NCBI RefSeq assembly: GCF_008245045.1
Contig: NZ_CP043428.1
Location: 868,001-932,000 of the forward strand
Reading direction: 5' to 3'
DNA: 64,000 nucleotides
Source of the DNA: Campylobacter volucris
GTDB lineage: Bacteria > Campylobacterota > Campylobacteria > Campylobacterales > Campylobacteraceae
The position numbers were made by a program, and so were the translations under genes. The notes under the pieces are model-generated. The model was not told the DNA's origin and did not search any database. It was given only the letters and a program-made list of their open reading frames with translations. Below, piece after piece: positions 28,402 to 37,995 of the stretch; position 1 is the first letter of the stretch; every line of letters begins with the position of its first letter.

Positions 28402-28776
28402 ATGAGACATTATGAAGTTTTATTCATATTAAAACCGACACTTACAGAAGAAGAAGTAAGTGCTAAGTTGGAATTCGTAAAAGAAATCCTTACAAAAAAT
28501 GGCGCACAAATTGAAAGCGTAGTTCCAATGGGAACAAGAAAACTCGCGTATAAAATTAAAAAATACGAAAGAGGAACTTATTTTGTGATTTATTTCAAAG
28601 CTCCTACAAATTTGATTGCTGAGCTTGAAAGGGTATTAAGAATCACTGAAGAAGTTATAAGATTTTTAATTGTAAAATATGAAAACAAAAAAGAAATCGC
28701 TGCTTGGGAAAAACTAAGCAAAGGCATTAAACAAAATAAAAAAGAAATTAAAGCTAGTGAAAATACAGAGGGCTAA
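28402..28776 (+). CDS. rpsF: 30S ribosomal protein S6
   Basis: 124 residues. [14 protein letters not shown] is the S6 start, and [23 protein letters not shown] the central block. A charged Lys/Glu tail follows residue 100. It binds S18 in the platform of the small subunit. It is the first gene of rpsF-ssb-rpsR, with AAGGAG nine bases before the ATG. Confidence 0.97.
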   Translation: MRHYEVLFILKPTLTEEEVSAKLEFVKEILTKNGAQIESVVPMGTRKLAYKIKKYERGTYFVIYFKAPTNLIAELERVLRITEEVIRFLIVKYENKKEIAAWEKLSKGIKQNKKEIKASENTEG

Positions 28777-28779
28777 GAA

Positions 28780-29301
28780 ATGTTCAATAAAGTCGTTTTA
28801 GTAGGTAATCTTACACGAGATATAGAAATGCGTTATGCTCCATCAGGTAGTGCTATAGGATCTTCAGCTATTGCAGTTACTAGAAGATTTAGCACAAATA
28901 CAGGAGAAAAAAGAGAAGAAACTTGCTTTATCGACATTAGTTTTTTTGGAAGAACAGCAGAAATTGCCAATCAGTATTTAAGCAAAGGTAGTAAAATTTT
29001 AATTGAAGGTCGTTTGAGATTTGAGCAATGGAGTGATCAAAATGGACAAAATAGATCAAAACACAGCATCCAAGTTGAAAATTTAGAGATGCTAGGTTCT
29101 ACCATCCAAAATAATCAACAAAACAATTTTGACAATCAAAGCTACAACCAAAATTTCAACCAACAACAAAGCTTTGATCCATACGCACAAGTTCAAACCA
29201 AAACTCCATCAAATCCATATCAAAACAACACTCCAAAAGAAACTCCTATGAGAGAAATTGATATAGATAAATACGATGATGACACAGAATTACCATTTTA
29301 A
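28780..29301 (+). CDS. ssb: Single-stranded DNA-binding protein
   Basis: 173 residues. An OB fold spans about residues 1-105 ([47 protein letters not shown]). A Gln/Asn-rich linker follows (about 110-155), and the protein ends DDDTELPF, the acidic tip that recruits partner proteins. It lies between rpsF and rpsR, as in many bacteria. Besides replication it serves natural transformation. Confidence 0.97.
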   Translation: MFNKVVLVGNLTRDIEMRYAPSGSAIGSSAIAVTRRFSTNTGEKREETCFIDISFFGRTAEIANQYLSKGSKILIEGRLRFEQWSDQNGQNRSKHSIQVENLEMLGSTIQNNQQNNFDNQSYNQNFNQQQSFDPYAQVQTKTPSNPYQNNTPKETPMREIDIDKYDDDTELPF

Positions 29302-29311
29302 AGGAAAAAAC

Positions 29312-29572
29312 ATGGCAGAAAAAAGAAAATATTCACGCAAATATTGTAAATACACTGAAGCAAAAATTGATTTTATTGATTATAAAGATACAGCTTTATT
29401 AAAACATGCTTTATCAGAAAGATTTAAAATCATGCCTCGTCGTTTAACTGGCACAAGCAAAAAACATCAAGAAATGGTTGAAGTTGCTATTAAAAGAGCA
29501 AGACATGTGGCTCTTATCCCTTATATAGTAGATAGAAAAGAAGTTGTAACTAATCCTTTTGAAGGATTATAA
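29312..29572 (+). CDS. rpsR: 30S ribosomal protein S18
   Basis: 86 residues from ATG at 29312 ([25 protein letters not shown] is the S18 start; [15 protein letters not shown] the signature region). AAGGAAAAAAC precedes this ATG. An upstream ATG at 29276 would add 12 residues encoded in the end of ssb and is not expected. A cysteine is present in YCKY, as in zinc-type S18, but the full zinc set is not. Followed by a hairpin terminator. Confidence 0.97.
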   Translation: MAEKRKYSRKYCKYTEAKIDFIDYKDTALLKHALSERFKIMPRRLTGTSKKHQEMVEVAIKRARHVALIPYIVDRKEVVTNPFEGL

Positions 29573-29579
29573 TTTTCAT

Positions 29580-29599
29580 TCCCAAGCTTAAGCTTGGGA
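29580..29599. terminator. Terminator-like palindrome after rpsR
   Basis: TCCCAAGCTT directly joined to AAGCTTGGGA gives a perfect 10+10 palindrome, so the hairpin must use a few central bases as its loop. It starts 8 nt after the rpsR stop. The T-run afterwards is weak (TAATTTT). Confidence 0.6.
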
Positions 29600-29619
29600 T
29601 AATTTTAAAGGCTAAATAG

Positions 29620-30255
29620 ATGTTTTCAGATATAGAATCTGAATTTTATATTGTCTTACTTGCATCAGTTACCATTATAGCAGTACTAAATCCTTTTGGA
29701 AATCTCCCACAATTTATAACTATGACAGAAGGCTTAGATGCCCAAAAAAGAAAAAAACTTTTTAGAAATATCATTTATACTGCATTTTGCATAGTGCTAG
29801 TTTTTTTACTCTTAGGTCCTTTTATTATGAAGTATTTATTTAAAATAGACATTAATGATTTAAGAGTTGCTGGAGGGCTTATTTTAATCATAATGAGTAC
29901 AAAAAATTTACTATTTACCCCATCTAGCACCCAATTTCAGCACTATCAAGATTTAAGCCATGAAGAGCTTTTGAAAAAAAGTATTGTTCCTATGTCTTTT
30001 CCCATGATGGTAGGACCAGGTACACTTTCTACCATAGTAGTTATCTCTGAAGATCAAAGTTTAGGCATTGCTATTGCTTCTATTTTGCTAACTTTTGCCT
30101 TCATTTTTGTACTTTTTCATTTTTCAGCAACCATTGAAAAAGTTATTGGAAAATTAGTTCTTTATGTATTTTCAAGAATAGCATTGGTTTTTATAATGGC
30201 CATGGGTGTAAAAATGATAGCTATTGGGATTCAAACCTATATTCATCAAATTTAG
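29620..30255 (+). CDS. MarC-family (UPF0056) inner-membrane protein
   Basis: 211 residues with six membrane segments. ILNPFGNLPQF-type VLNPFGNLPQFITMT, FGIDLNDLRVAGG-like KIDINDLRVAGGLILI and SFPMMVGPGTLSTIVV are MarC blocks. Role unknown; the original link to antibiotic resistance was not upheld. AAAGGCTAAATAG precedes the ATG. Its 3' end overlaps a convergent gene by 35 nt. Confidence 0.88.
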   Translation: MFSDIESEFYIVLLASVTIIAVLNPFGNLPQFITMTEGLDAQKRKKLFRNIIYTAFCIVLVFLLLGPFIMKYLFKIDINDLRVAGGLILIIMSTKNLLFTPSSTQFQHYQDLSHEELLKKSIVPMSFPMMVGPGTLSTIVVISEDQSLGIAIASILLTFAFIFVLFHFSATIEKVIGKLVLYVFSRIALVFIMAMGVKMIAIGIQTYIHQI

Positions 30256-30664
30256 GGTAGATAAAAAAACTTTTTTGCAAAAATACTTCTTCATTTACTC
30301 CTTGATTTGCATTTAATAATACACTTACATTAATAGCTATAATTGAATTAGGATTTTCATAATCTGTTATAATTTTTCCATTATCACACTTAGCCAAAGG
30401 ATACACATAATCAATTTTAACCACAGCTTGATTATAGTTAAATTTAATTTCATCAAGGCATTCTTTATCTTGAGTTCTTGCCTCATATAAAAAATATTTT
30501 GACAATTCCACAGCATCAAAAAGGATGATTTTTCCTTGAGTGTAAAAAATCAAATCTTTCATTATTCTTGGAGGGTATGAGGAAATTTTTATAGCAAAAA
30601 GCACCATAAAAGACACAAATATAATTAAAAAAATAGTATAAATCATAGCAAAAGATTTTTTCAC
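30221..30664 (-). CDS. Pseudopilin-like membrane-anchored protein of the competence cluster
   Basis: 147 residues. The start KKSFAMIYTIFLIIFVSFMVLF gives a short basic leader and one hydrophobic helix, like a minor pilin, but the usual Glu at +5 is absent, as in GspK/PilX-type proteins. The rest is beta-rich, with two cysteines (KECLDEI and AKCDNG) that may pair. It is third in a row after two pseudopilin-like genes, with an ATGA overlap. A homologue lies next to ctsT in C. jejuni, as I remember it. Role in DNA uptake is inferred from position. Confidence 0.6.
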   Translation of the reverse strand: MKKSFAMIYTIFLIIFVSFMVLFAIKISSYPPRIMKDLIFYTQGKIILFDAVELSKYFLYEARTQDKECLDEIKFNYNQAVVKIDYVYPLAKCDNGKIITDYENPNSIIAINVSVLLNANQGVNEEVFLQKSFFIYPKFDEYRFESQ

Positions 30665-31380
30665 TTAAACATCCATTTGCTTAAACACTCATCATTTTTA
30701 CAAAGTGTAATTTTAATAAAATTTTGATCTTTCTCTATGCCAAATTGATCGATCTCATCAGCAAATAAAAATCTATCTTGCCTATTTTCAAAATCTTTAA
30801 TTTCAAAAAATATCTTTTTATCTTCATAAATGATTTTTATAAAAGCATACACAACATGATAAAATCCACTAAAACTTTCACCATAAAAATTTACATTTTC
30901 TTTATCTTGAACATATACTTTATAAATTTTATTGTCATTTAAAGCATACATGTATATAAAATCATAAGGATAAATTTTTTGCTTTTTAGCTAAATGCAAA
31001 TCTTTATAATTACTTAAAACTCCATTTAAAACACCATTTTCAATAAAATAAAATCTACTATTTGGGCTTATAAAATTTTCTCCATCAAGCACAATACCAC
31101 TAAAATTTAATACTTTTAAATTTACATCATAAAAAATGTCATCATTTGCACTCATATAACACTCAAAATAATTTGTATCATATTTAATTTCAATACAAGT
31201 TTGATAAATTTTTTCTATGCCTAATAAAGCTTGGTTTAAATCAAAGAAAATACTATTTTTATTTTTTATTTCAAAAACTCTTTTATAAATTTGTAAAGAA
31301 GGACTGGTTAAAACATATGCAATAATTCCAAATATAACTAAGCTCAAAACAAGTTCTAATAAACTAAAAGCTTGCTTCAT
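30661..31380 (-). CDS. Prepilin-type N-terminal-methylation protein
   Basis: 239 residues. MKQAFSLLELVLSLVIFG is a type IV pilin-like signal: a short basic leader, cleavage expected before F, Glu at +5 and a hydrophobic helix. It is long for a pseudopilin, so it may resemble GspJ. The first ten residues are the same as those of the upstream gene. It overlaps that gene by 17 nt and the next by 4 nt. It should be processed by the peptidase encoded at 47.2-47.9 kb. Confidence 0.72.
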   Translation of the reverse strand: MKQAFSLLELVLSLVIFGIIAYVLTSPSLQIYKRVFEIKNKNSIFFDLNQALLGIEKIYQTCIEIKYDTNYFECYMSANDDIFYDVNLKVLNFSGIVLDGENFISPNSRFYFIENGVLNGVLSNYKDLHLAKKQKIYPYDFIYMYALNDNKIYKVYVQDKENVNFYGESFSGFYHVVYAFIKIIYEDKKIFFEIKDFENRQDRFLFADEIDQFGIEKDQNFIKITLCKNDECLSKWMFK

Positions 31381-31657
31381 TGTAAAATTCTTTTTTATAA
31401 GAAAGATCTTTTGGTTTTAAAGATTTAAGGTTAAAAGTATCATCAAAATATTCTATAAATATATGGTTGTTTATTTGGATAATTCTTGTATTGGCTAAGT
31501 TTTTTTGTAAAAGATTTTTTTCTACTTCATACAATTTTTGATTTAATTTTAAGCTATCGAAAGATTTAAAATAAAAAATAAAATAATAAAAGCTAAAAAT
31601 TACACCAAGCAAAACTATACAAAAAGCAAGCTCTAGGAGACTAAAAGCTTGCTTCAT
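31364..31657 (-). CDS. ctsT: Transformation system pseudopilin-like protein CtsT
   Basis: 97 residues with the prepilin-like start MKQAFSLLELAFCIVLLG (basic leader, Ala before the expected cleavage site, Glu at +5). In C. jejuni, a small protein encoded just after proC is CtsT, needed for natural transformation; the same place and size are found here. It is coupled to proC by an ATGA overlap. The symbol rests on position and the pilin-like start. Confidence 0.7.
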   Translation of the reverse strand: MKQAFSLLELAFCIVLLGVIFSFYYFIFYFKSFDSLKLNQKLYEVEKNLLQKNLANTRIIQINNHIFIEYFDDTFNLKSLKPKDLSYKKEFYNEASF

Positions 31658-32388
31658 TTTTGAGAACTAGCTAAAAAAGCTTCAAAAAATGCAGCCCTTA
31701 AAGCTCTTTTTTCCAAAGCTTCGATTCCTTTTATAGTTACTCCTGCTGGAGAGCAAATTTTTTCTTTTATCAAGGCTGGATGCTCTTGATTAAACAAGGC
31801 ACTAAAGCTTTCAAAAGTAGCCTTGGTTAGATTATAACTTAAATCATTTTTCAATCCACCTCTTACTCCAGCATTAGCTAAAGCTTCTGCTACCAAAGCT
31901 AAAAAAGCAGGAGCACAACCACTTAAAACCATAGCAATATCAAATTCTTTTTCATTTTGAAGCAAAAAAGATTTACCAAAAGTATTAAGCACTTGCAAGA
32001 TTTCATCTTTAAATAAAGATTTTTCCATTAAATACGCAGTTGTGGAAGATTTAAATTTCGCAGCAATATTAGGCATTATTTTTATATAATCTTGTGCTTT
32101 TATGACATGAAGTTGTTCAAAAGTAGTATTTGCCAAAACAGAAACAACCCATCTTGCCTCACCTTTTAACATTTTTGCAACATCATTTAACGCAAAAGGT
32201 TTAAAAGCTAAAATTACATTTTTACCTTCTAAATTAAATTCTTTATAGGAAATTGTTTTAATGTTTGGTTTAGATATTATATTTTTACTTTCATCTCTAG
32301 CGACAATTGTAATTTCATATTTATCTTCTAACCCCAATGCTATAGCATTTGCCATAGCTCCATTTCCTAAAATATAAATTTCAGACAT
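31654..32388 (-). CDS. proC: Pyrroline-5-carboxylate reductase
   Basis: 244 residues. IYILGNGAMANAIALGL is the NAD(P)H site (G-x-GxMA). IKIMPNIAAKFKSSTTAY and LSGCAPAFLALVAEALANAGVRGGL are the ProC signature blocks, and SPAGVTIKGIEALE is the C-terminal one. It makes proline in the cytosol. It starts at the last base of fliW (TAATG overlap) and overlaps ctsT. Confidence 0.95.
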   Translation of the reverse strand: MSEIYILGNGAMANAIALGLEDKYEITIVARDESKNIISKPNIKTISYKEFNLEGKNVILAFKPFALNDVAKMLKGEARWVVSVLANTTFEQLHVIKAQDYIKIMPNIAAKFKSSTTAYLMEKSLFKDEILQVLNTFGKSFLLQNEKEFDIAMVLSGCAPAFLALVAEALANAGVRGGLKNDLSYNLTKATFESFSALFNQEHPALIKEKICSPAGVTIKGIEALEKRALRAAFFEAFLASSQK

Positions 32389-32786
32389 TATTTACTTGTT
32401 TGTTTGATAAAAGCTGAAATTTTTTCAGATTGAAAATAATTAGGATATTTAGTTGTATCTAAGATTACTTGAACTAAAGAATTATTGTCATAATTCATCA
32501 CAACAGGAGCTAAAAAATTTACTGTTGATTCTTCCAAAGGCTTATTAATAGCAACAATTACAAAAACACCAAAACTTGATTTTTCATTTAAAGCTAATAA
32601 TTCTTGATAATAATCAGGAACTTCAAAATCATAATCTGGGCGTATCATATAAGGATCAATCATCACAAAAGAAAAATCTTTCCCATCAAGACTTTTTAGT
32701 CTATAAAACACCTCGTCTATCTTGTAAAAATTCATATTTTTGGTTTCTTCAAAACCTAAAATAGGACATTTAACCTCTAAATTCAT
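32388..32786 (-). CDS. fliW: Flagellar assembly factor FliW
   Basis: 132 residues. Blocks typical of Fli[32 protein letters not shown] and the NFLAPVVMN strand. FliW binds CsrA and flagellin, so that flagellin translation follows filament assembly. AGGAGGCAAA precedes the ATG. It is the first gene of a fliW-proC-ctsT unit, divergent from bamD. Confidence 0.93.
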   Translation of the reverse strand: MNLEVKCPILGFEETKNMNFYKIDEVFYRLKSLDGKDFSFVMIDPYMIRPDYDFEVPDYYQELLALNEKSSFGVFVIVAINKPLEESTVNFLAPVVMNYDNNSLVQVILDTTKYPNYFQSEKISAFIKQTSK

Positions 32787-32927
32787 TTTGCCTCCTAAAA
32801 TCTATTGACTAAGAAATTACAAAAAATTAAGCAAAATTAGTTCCAAATTTAAAATGCTTAAAAATTTATACTTTTTGATTATAATTTTAGTTTTTAAAAA
32901 TTAACAATTTCATAAACATAAAAACAT

Positions 32928-32933
32928 TATAAT
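32928..32933 (+). promoter_or_regulatory. -10 box of bamD-lon
   Basis: TATAAT in an A/T-rich stretch, 28 nt before the bamD ATG, in the 174-nt space shared with divergent fliW. Confidence 0.55.
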
Positions 32934-32960
32934 AATGCTTTTATTTTTAAAGGTTTAATA

Positions 32961-33617
32961 ATGAAAAAAATTTTAATATCTTGTACTATTATTTGTGGAT
33001 TATTTTTAGGAGCTTGTAGCTCAAAAAAAGCTGAGGATTTATATAATTTAAGTGCTATTGAGTGGTATCAACAAATCATCAAAGATTTACAAGAAAAAAA
33101 TCTCGAAGCAGCAGATCAGCATTATACTTCAATGGCTGCTGAACATGTAGCAGATCCATTGCTAGAGCAAACTTTGTTAATTTTAGCACAAGCTCACATT
33201 AGCGAAGAACAATACGAACTAGCAAATTTTTACCTTGATGAATATTTAAATAAATTTGGCGATTCTCAAAATATTGCTTATATAAGATATTTAAAAATTA
33301 AAGCCAAATTTGATTCCTTTGCTGTACCTAATCGCAACCAAGCGCTAATGCTTCAAACCATACAAGAAATTCAAGAATACAATCAAAATTATCCAAATGT
33401 TCAATACAACGATTTAATCGATACTATGTTTACTAAATTTAATCTTGCAATTTTTTACCTTGATACTAGCATCGCAGAACTTTACAAAAAACTTGGTAGA
33501 AAAGAAAGTTATGAAATTTATAAAGAAAAATTAGAAAATTCTGATTTTAAAAATTTAGACATGATTAAACCTGAATTACCATGGTATAGAAAAATATTTG
33601 AAGAAGGTATATTGTAA
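32961..33617 (+). CDS. bamD: Outer-membrane assembly lipoprotein BamD
   Basis: 218 residues. The signal peptide ends in a lipobox LGAC with C19 as the lipidated residue. TPR-like helical pairs follow, including EQYELANFYLDEYLNKFGDS and NYPNVQYNDL, the BamD/ComL pattern. It works with BamA to insert outer-membrane barrels. AAAGG is nine bases upstream of the ATG; the stop overlaps the lon start (TAATG). Confidence 0.9.
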   Translation: MKKILISCTIICGLFLGACSSKKAEDLYNLSAIEWYQQIIKDLQEKNLEAADQHYTSMAAEHVADPLLEQTLLILAQAHISEEQYELANFYLDEYLNKFGDSQNIAYIRYLKIKAKFDSFAVPNRNQALMLQTIQEIQEYNQNYPNVQYNDLIDTMFTKFNLAIFYLDTSIAELYKKLGRKESYEIYKEKLENSDFKNLDMIKPELPWYRKIFEEGIL

Positions 33618-35995
33618 TGAAATTAGATAATAATCAAAATTATCCTACTCAACTTCCAGTGATCATAGAAGATGAATTATTTTTATATCCTTTTATGATT
33701 ACTCCTATTTTTTTAAGTGATACGCAAAATATCAAAGCACTTGATTTAGCTATACAAAATGAAACAATGATATTTGTAGCTCCTTCTAAGATAGAAGGTG
33801 GAAGAAGTTTTGATGATATTTATGATTGTGGAGTAATTGGAAATGTCATGAGAAAGGTTCCTCTTCCAGATGGGAGAATTAAAATTTTATTTCAAGGCTA
33901 TGCTAAAGCAAAAATTATCAATCAGCTTTCAAATGAGCCACTATGTGCTTTAGTTGATTTGATCCACCAAGAGCCATTATGTTCCACCAAAAAAGAAGCC
34001 ATAATGGAAGTTTTAAGAGAAAAAGCTAAAGCTTTATCCACGGTAAGTCATTATTTTCCACCTGATCTTTTAAGAACCATAGAAGAAGATAACGAACCAA
34101 GTAGAATTTGTGATCTTATCTTAAATTCTATTAAAATTAAAAAACACCAAGCTTATGAATTTTTTATCGAAACTAATTTAGAAACCAAACTTTTAAATTT
34201 AATTGATTATCTTGCCAAAGAAATAGAAGCAAATAAAATCCAAAAAGAAATCAAAAACAAAGTACATTCTAAAATAGATAAAGTCAATAAGGAATATTTC
34301 TTAAAAGAACAGCTTAAACAAATTCAAAGAGAACTAGGAAGTGATATACAAAAAGAAAGCGAAGTAGAAGAATATAATAAAAAATTAGAAAAAAAGAAAG
34401 CTTTTATGTATGAAGATGCATACAAAGAAATAAAAAAACAAATTCAAAAATATGAAAGAATTCATCAAGATAACTCTGAAGCTTCTATGGTGCAAACTTA
34501 TATCGAAACTGTTTTAGATATACCTTTTGAATCATCATCTAAGAAAAAACTAAATTTATCAGATGTTATCAAGCAATTAAATACAGATCATTATGCTTTA
34601 GAAAAACCAAAAGAACGCATAGAAGAGTATTTTGCCGTAAAAGAGCTATTAGAAAAACGCAAAATCAAAGATAAAGATGGGGCTAAAGTGATTTTATGTC
34701 TTGTAGGTCCTCCTGGCGTAGGAAAGACATCTTTAGCAAATTCAGTCGCCAAAGCTTTAAAAAGAGAGTTAGTTCGTATTGCACTAGGTGGTCTTGAAGA
34801 TGTAAATGAACTAAGAGGTCATAGAAGAACTTATATAGGAGCAATGCCTGGACGCATCATACAAGGACTTATAGAAGCAAAACAAAGTAATCCCGTTGTC
34901 GTACTAGATGAAATTGATAAATTAAGTCACAATCACAGAGGCGATCCAAGTGCAGTTTTACTTGAAATTTTAGATCCTGAACAAAATACTAAATTTAGAG
35001 ATTATTATTTAAATTTTAATATAGATTTAAGTAAAATCATTTTTATAGCAACTGCCAATGATGCAAGCTTAATCCCTGCTGCTTTAAAAGATAGAATGGA
35101 ATTTATAGAACTTAGTTCTTACACTCCTCAAGAAAAATTCCAAATCGCAAAAGATTATTTAATACCTGATGAAATTAAAAAACATGGGCTTAAAAAAGAA
35201 GAAATTACTTTTGATAAAAAAGCTATAGAATTAATCATTAGCGATTATACAAGAGAATCAGGAGTTAGAAATTTAAGAAGAAAAATCGCAGAAATTTGTA
35301 GAAAATGCGTAAAAAAACTTCTTTTAAATAAAGAATTTAAAACTATCAAAATCACAACTAAAAATCTAAAAGATTTTTTAGACAAAAAAGTCTTTGAAAT
35401 AGAAAAGCATGAAAAAGAAAATAAAATTGGTCAAGTAAATGGCCTTGCATGGACTGCTGTTGGTGGAGATGTATTAAAAATAGAAGCTATTAAAATAAAA
35501 GGCAAAGGAGAGCTTACCCTTACTGGTAGTTTGGGTGATGTGATGAAAGAATCTGCAAAAATCTCTCAAAGTCTTATTAAAAATTTAATAGATCAAAATA
35601 TTATTAAAGTTCCAAAAAATTTAATCTACAAAGAAGACGAAAGCGTTTATAATCTTTATAATCTCCATATTCATGTTCCAGATGGAGCTACGCCAAAAGA
35701 TGGACCAAGTGCAGGCATTACCATAACTACTGCAATAGCTTCAATCTTTAGCAATAAAAAAGTAAGATCTGATGTTGCTATGACTGGAGAAATAGATCTA
35801 ATGGGCAATGTTTTACCAATAGGTGGCTTAAAAGAAAAATTAATTGCTGCGTATAAAGCAGAAATTTCAACAGCCATTATCCCACATAAAAACTATGAAA
35901 GAGATTTAAAAGATATACCTCAAGAAGTCATTGATAATATGAAAATCATAGGGGTGAAAAATCTAGCAGAAGTTTTAAAAATAGTTCTTGTTTAA
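33617..35995 (+). CDS. lon: ATP-dependent protease Lon
   Basis: 792 residues. N-terminal LAN domain (about 1-200), coiled coil, AAA+ module with Walker A GPPGVGKTS near residue 364 and Walker B VVLDEIDKL, and a C-terminal serine-lysine protease domain with PKDGPSAGITI (catalytic Ser near residue 695) and GGLKEKLIAA (catalytic Lys). It degrades misfolded and regulatory proteins in the cytosol. It is coupled to bamD and ends at a terminator shared with the convergent cetA. Confidence 0.98.
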   Translation: MKLDNNQNYPTQLPVIIEDELFLYPFMITPIFLSDTQNIKALDLAIQNETMIFVAPSKIEGGRSFDDIYDCGVIGNVMRKVPLPDGRIKILFQGYAKAKIINQLSNEPLCALVDLIHQEPLCSTKKEAIMEVLREKAKALSTVSHYFPPDLLRTIEEDNEPSRICDLILNSIKIKKHQAYEFFIETNLETKLLNLIDYLAKEIEANKIQKEIKNKVHSKIDKVNKEYFLKEQLKQIQRELGSDIQKESEVEEYNKKLEKKKAFMYEDAYKEIKKQIQKYERIHQDNSEASMVQTYIETVLDIPFESSSKKKLNLSDVIKQLNTDHYALEKPKERIEEYFAVKELLEKRKIKDKDGAKVILCLVGPPGVGKTSLANSVAKALKRELVRIALGGLEDVNELRGHRRTYIGAMPGRIIQGLIEAKQSNPVVVLDEIDKLSHNHRGDPSAVLLEILDPEQNTKFRDYYLNFNIDLSKIIFIATANDASLIPAALKDRMEFIELSSYTPQEKFQIAKDYLIPDEIKKHGLKKEEITFDKKAIELIISDYTRESGVRNLRRKIAEICRKCVKKLLLNKEFKTIKITTKNLKDFLDKKVFEIEKHEKENKIGQVNGLAWTAVGGDVLKIEAIKIKGKGELTLTGSLGDVMKESAKISQSLIKNLIDQNIIKVPKNLIYKEDESVYNLYNLHIHVPDGATPKDGPSAGITITTAIASIFSNKKVRSDVAMTGEIDLMGNVLPIGGLKEKLIAAYKAEISTAIIPHKNYERDLKDIPQEVIDNMKIIGVKNLAEVLKIVLV

Positions 35996-35997
35996 AA

Positions 35998-36024
35998 AAA
36001 CTAGAAGCTTTATGCTTCTAGTTT
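35998..36024. terminator. Bidirectional terminator between lon and cetA
   Basis: AAACTAGAAGC pairs with GCTTCTAGTTT around a TTTAT loop, an 11-bp stem with an A7 run just before. The cetA stop codon lies in the loop, so the stem doubles as the last codons of cetA. Confidence 0.8.
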
Positions 36025-37386
36025 ATCCATTATAGCTTTACTTTCTTTTTCTAATTCTCTTATATCATTAACAATAGCATCGTATGCTGATTTGTCTATG
36101 ACTTCATTTTGAGAAAGTTCAACTGCTTTATTTGCTCTTCTTTGTAAATGCTCACTCTTAATATCTAACTCATGTGGAGTAATCAATGGACAGAATATAC
36201 TTTGTGCATCTTCATCTTTGCATAGTGTAGAGATAGGATCAAGATTATGCAATTTATCTTGAGAACCATTAAGAGTCAAATAAACATCAGATTTATATAA
36301 AATATGATCAATTTTCATAGCAGAAAGAGTTAAATCAGAAGCAAAATTTGTAAATTCTTTGCCTAAATGAGAACTTTTATCTTCTAATTCTCTAAATGCT
36401 TCGCTAAAATCTGCAATTTTACTATCTGAAGAATTTGCAATAACATAAACTTTTTCACTATTTTCTTGGATAGAGCCTATTTCTTGATTCATCACTTGTA
36501 TAGCTAAAGTAATTTCTCCAGTAGCCTTTTGAGTTTTTTCAGCTAATTGTCTAACTTCATCAGCAACAACAGCAAATCCACGACCATGTTCTCCTGCACG
36601 AGCTGCTTCAATCGCTGCATTTAAAGCTAAAAGGTTAGTTTGATCTGCGATATCTCTAATAACTTCGACGATAGAATTGATATTTTGCGCATTAGAAGCA
36701 AAAGTATTTACAGCATTTTTACTTTCATCAGCTACTTGCATCATTGATGAGATTGATTCTTGCAAGCCACCAATTTCTATACCATTTTTTTGAGCAGTAT
36801 CAGAAATAATTCTTATATCACTAAAGACTTCTCTCATAAGTTTTATAATTTTATTTAAAGAAGTAGATAAATCATTTAAATTTTTATTTTGATTGCTTAA
36901 ACTTAAATCCATTAATTCTCTAGAAAGTGCATTTTTAAATACAGATTTACCTGTTTTTTCTATATCATCTAAAGATTCATTAATGAAATTTATATTATGA
37001 ACAAAAATTCCTTTTAAACCTTCAGGTATTGCTCTTCTATAATATTCACCTTTTTGAGAACATGCTATAGAAGTGTTAATCTCTCTTAAATAAGCTTCTA
37101 AGCCATCAATAGTATTATTTAAATTATCTGCAATTTCTTTTAATTTTTTATTGCGACATTTAATATATATAACCCTCTCATCAAAATTTCCATTTTTTAG
37201 CTCTTTGCTTAAATGTAAAATTTTATCATTAAAATCTTCATCGCTTTTATTAATATAAATACTAGCTAAAAACACTAAAAAAACTAAACCAAAAATACCA
37301 GCAGATATATACTCTGCAAATAATACCCCTACTAAACACCCTATAATGCTTACTAAAAGTCCAATATACAAAACATTTCTTGCCAA
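36010..37386 (-). CDS. cetA: Energy-taxis signal transducer CetA (methyl-accepting protein)
   Basis: 458 residues. Two hydrophobic segments (about residues 5-50) without a periplasmic sensor domain lead into a HAMP-like region and a signalling domain with [18 protein letters not shown], the tip that binds CheA/CheW. The tail (from about residue 370) resembles a CZB zinc-binding domain, with [12 protein letters not shown]. The membrane receptor senses redox or energy state through partner PAS proteins, here encoded just upstream. The start is TTG after AGGAGATTGTTT. The assignment to CetA rests on architecture plus neighbours. Confidence 0.88.
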   Translation of the reverse strand: MARNVLYIGLLVSIIGCLVGVLFAEYISAGIFGLVFLVFLASIYINKSDEDFNDKILHLSKELKNGNFDERVIYIKCRNKKLKEIADNLNNTIDGLEAYLREINTSIACSQKGEYYRRAIPEGLKGIFVHNINFINESLDDIEKTGKSVFKNALSRELMDLSLSNQNKNLNDLSTSLNKIIKLMREVFSDIRIISDTAQKNGIEIGGLQESISSMMQVADESKNAVNTFASNAQNINSIVEVIRDIADQTNLLALNAAIEAARAGEHGRGFAVVADEVRQLAEKTQKATGEITLAIQVMNQEIGSIQENSEKVYVIANSSDSKIADFSEAFRELEDKSSHLGKEFTNFASDLTLSAMKIDHILYKSDVYLTLNGSQDKLHNLDPISTLCKDEDAQSIFCPLITPHELDIKSEHLQRRANKAVELSQNEVIDKSAYDAIVNDIRELEKESKAIMDKLEA

Positions 37387-37400
37387 AACAATCTCCTAAT

Positions 37401-37892
37401 TTATTTTTGAATTTCCATCATAAGTTGATTATAAGTCATACCATAAGATTTTACTATTTTTTGGAGCTCTTCAACTCCTGCTTTAATCCCATGATCTTTT
37501 TCTTTTTCTATAAGCTTTCTATAAATTTTTTCCATAGTCGCAATTGCTTCTTGCTTAGGTTTTCTTCTTACAGAATAATAATTGATAACATTATCATTTA
37601 TATCATGCGAAGCTGTTACATTAGCAAAAACCCAATAATAATCATTATATTTGGTTTTATTTTTTACAAAAGCAAAAATTTCTTTACCCTCTTGAATATA
37701 ATCCCATAAAAATTTAAACACCGTTCTTGGCATATCAGGATGACGCATAAGACTATGAGGTTTATATAAAATTTCTTCAATAGAATAATCTGAGTATTTT
37801 AAAAAATCATCATTAGCGTAAATAATTTCACCCCTTAAATTTGTCTTTGATGTTATTAAAACATCTGAAGTTAAAACTTTTTCTTTAGACAC
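37401..37892 (-). CDS. cetB: PAS-domain redox sensor, CetB-like (Aer-type)
   Basis: 163 residues. One PAS domain resembling the FAD-binding PAS of Aer, with YANDDFLKYSDYS and MRHPDMPRTVFK, and a short helical tail ending in YNQLMMEIQK. A TTG at 37898 is also in frame, but AAGGAGA is seven bases before the GTG at 37892, and that start gives the same length as the neighbouring paralogue. It likely passes redox state to CetA. It shares an 85-nt identical tract with the next gene upstream. Which of the two copies matches C. jejuni CetB is uncertain. Confidence 0.8.
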   Translation of the reverse strand: MSKEKVLTSDVLITSKTNLRGEIIYANDDFLKYSDYSIEEILYKPHSLMRHPDMPRTVFKFLWDYIQEGKEIFAFVKNKTKYNDYYWVFANVTASHDINDNVINYYSVRRKPKQEAIATMEKIYRKLIEKEKDHGIKAGVEELQKIVKSYGMTYNQLMMEIQK

Positions 37893-37938
37893 AGACAATC
37901 TCCTTCTTATCTATTTTTCAAGATTTTATTTAAGATAA

Positions 37939-37978
37939 AAAAAGTGTTATTATATATTAAGATAAAATAATACTTTTT
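37939..37978 (-). promoter_or_regulatory. Hairpin with embedded -10 box between the two PAS genes
   Basis: AAAAAGTGTTATT can pair with AATAATACTTTTT (one G-U pair), 14-nt loop. In the direction of transcription it is followed by a run of T, so it may weaken read-through from the first PAS gene. On the same strand TATAAT (37949-37954) could start a separate cetB-cetA transcript. Both are seen; the functions are inference. Confidence 0.4.
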
Positions 37979-37995
37979 AAACAAACCTTAATATA

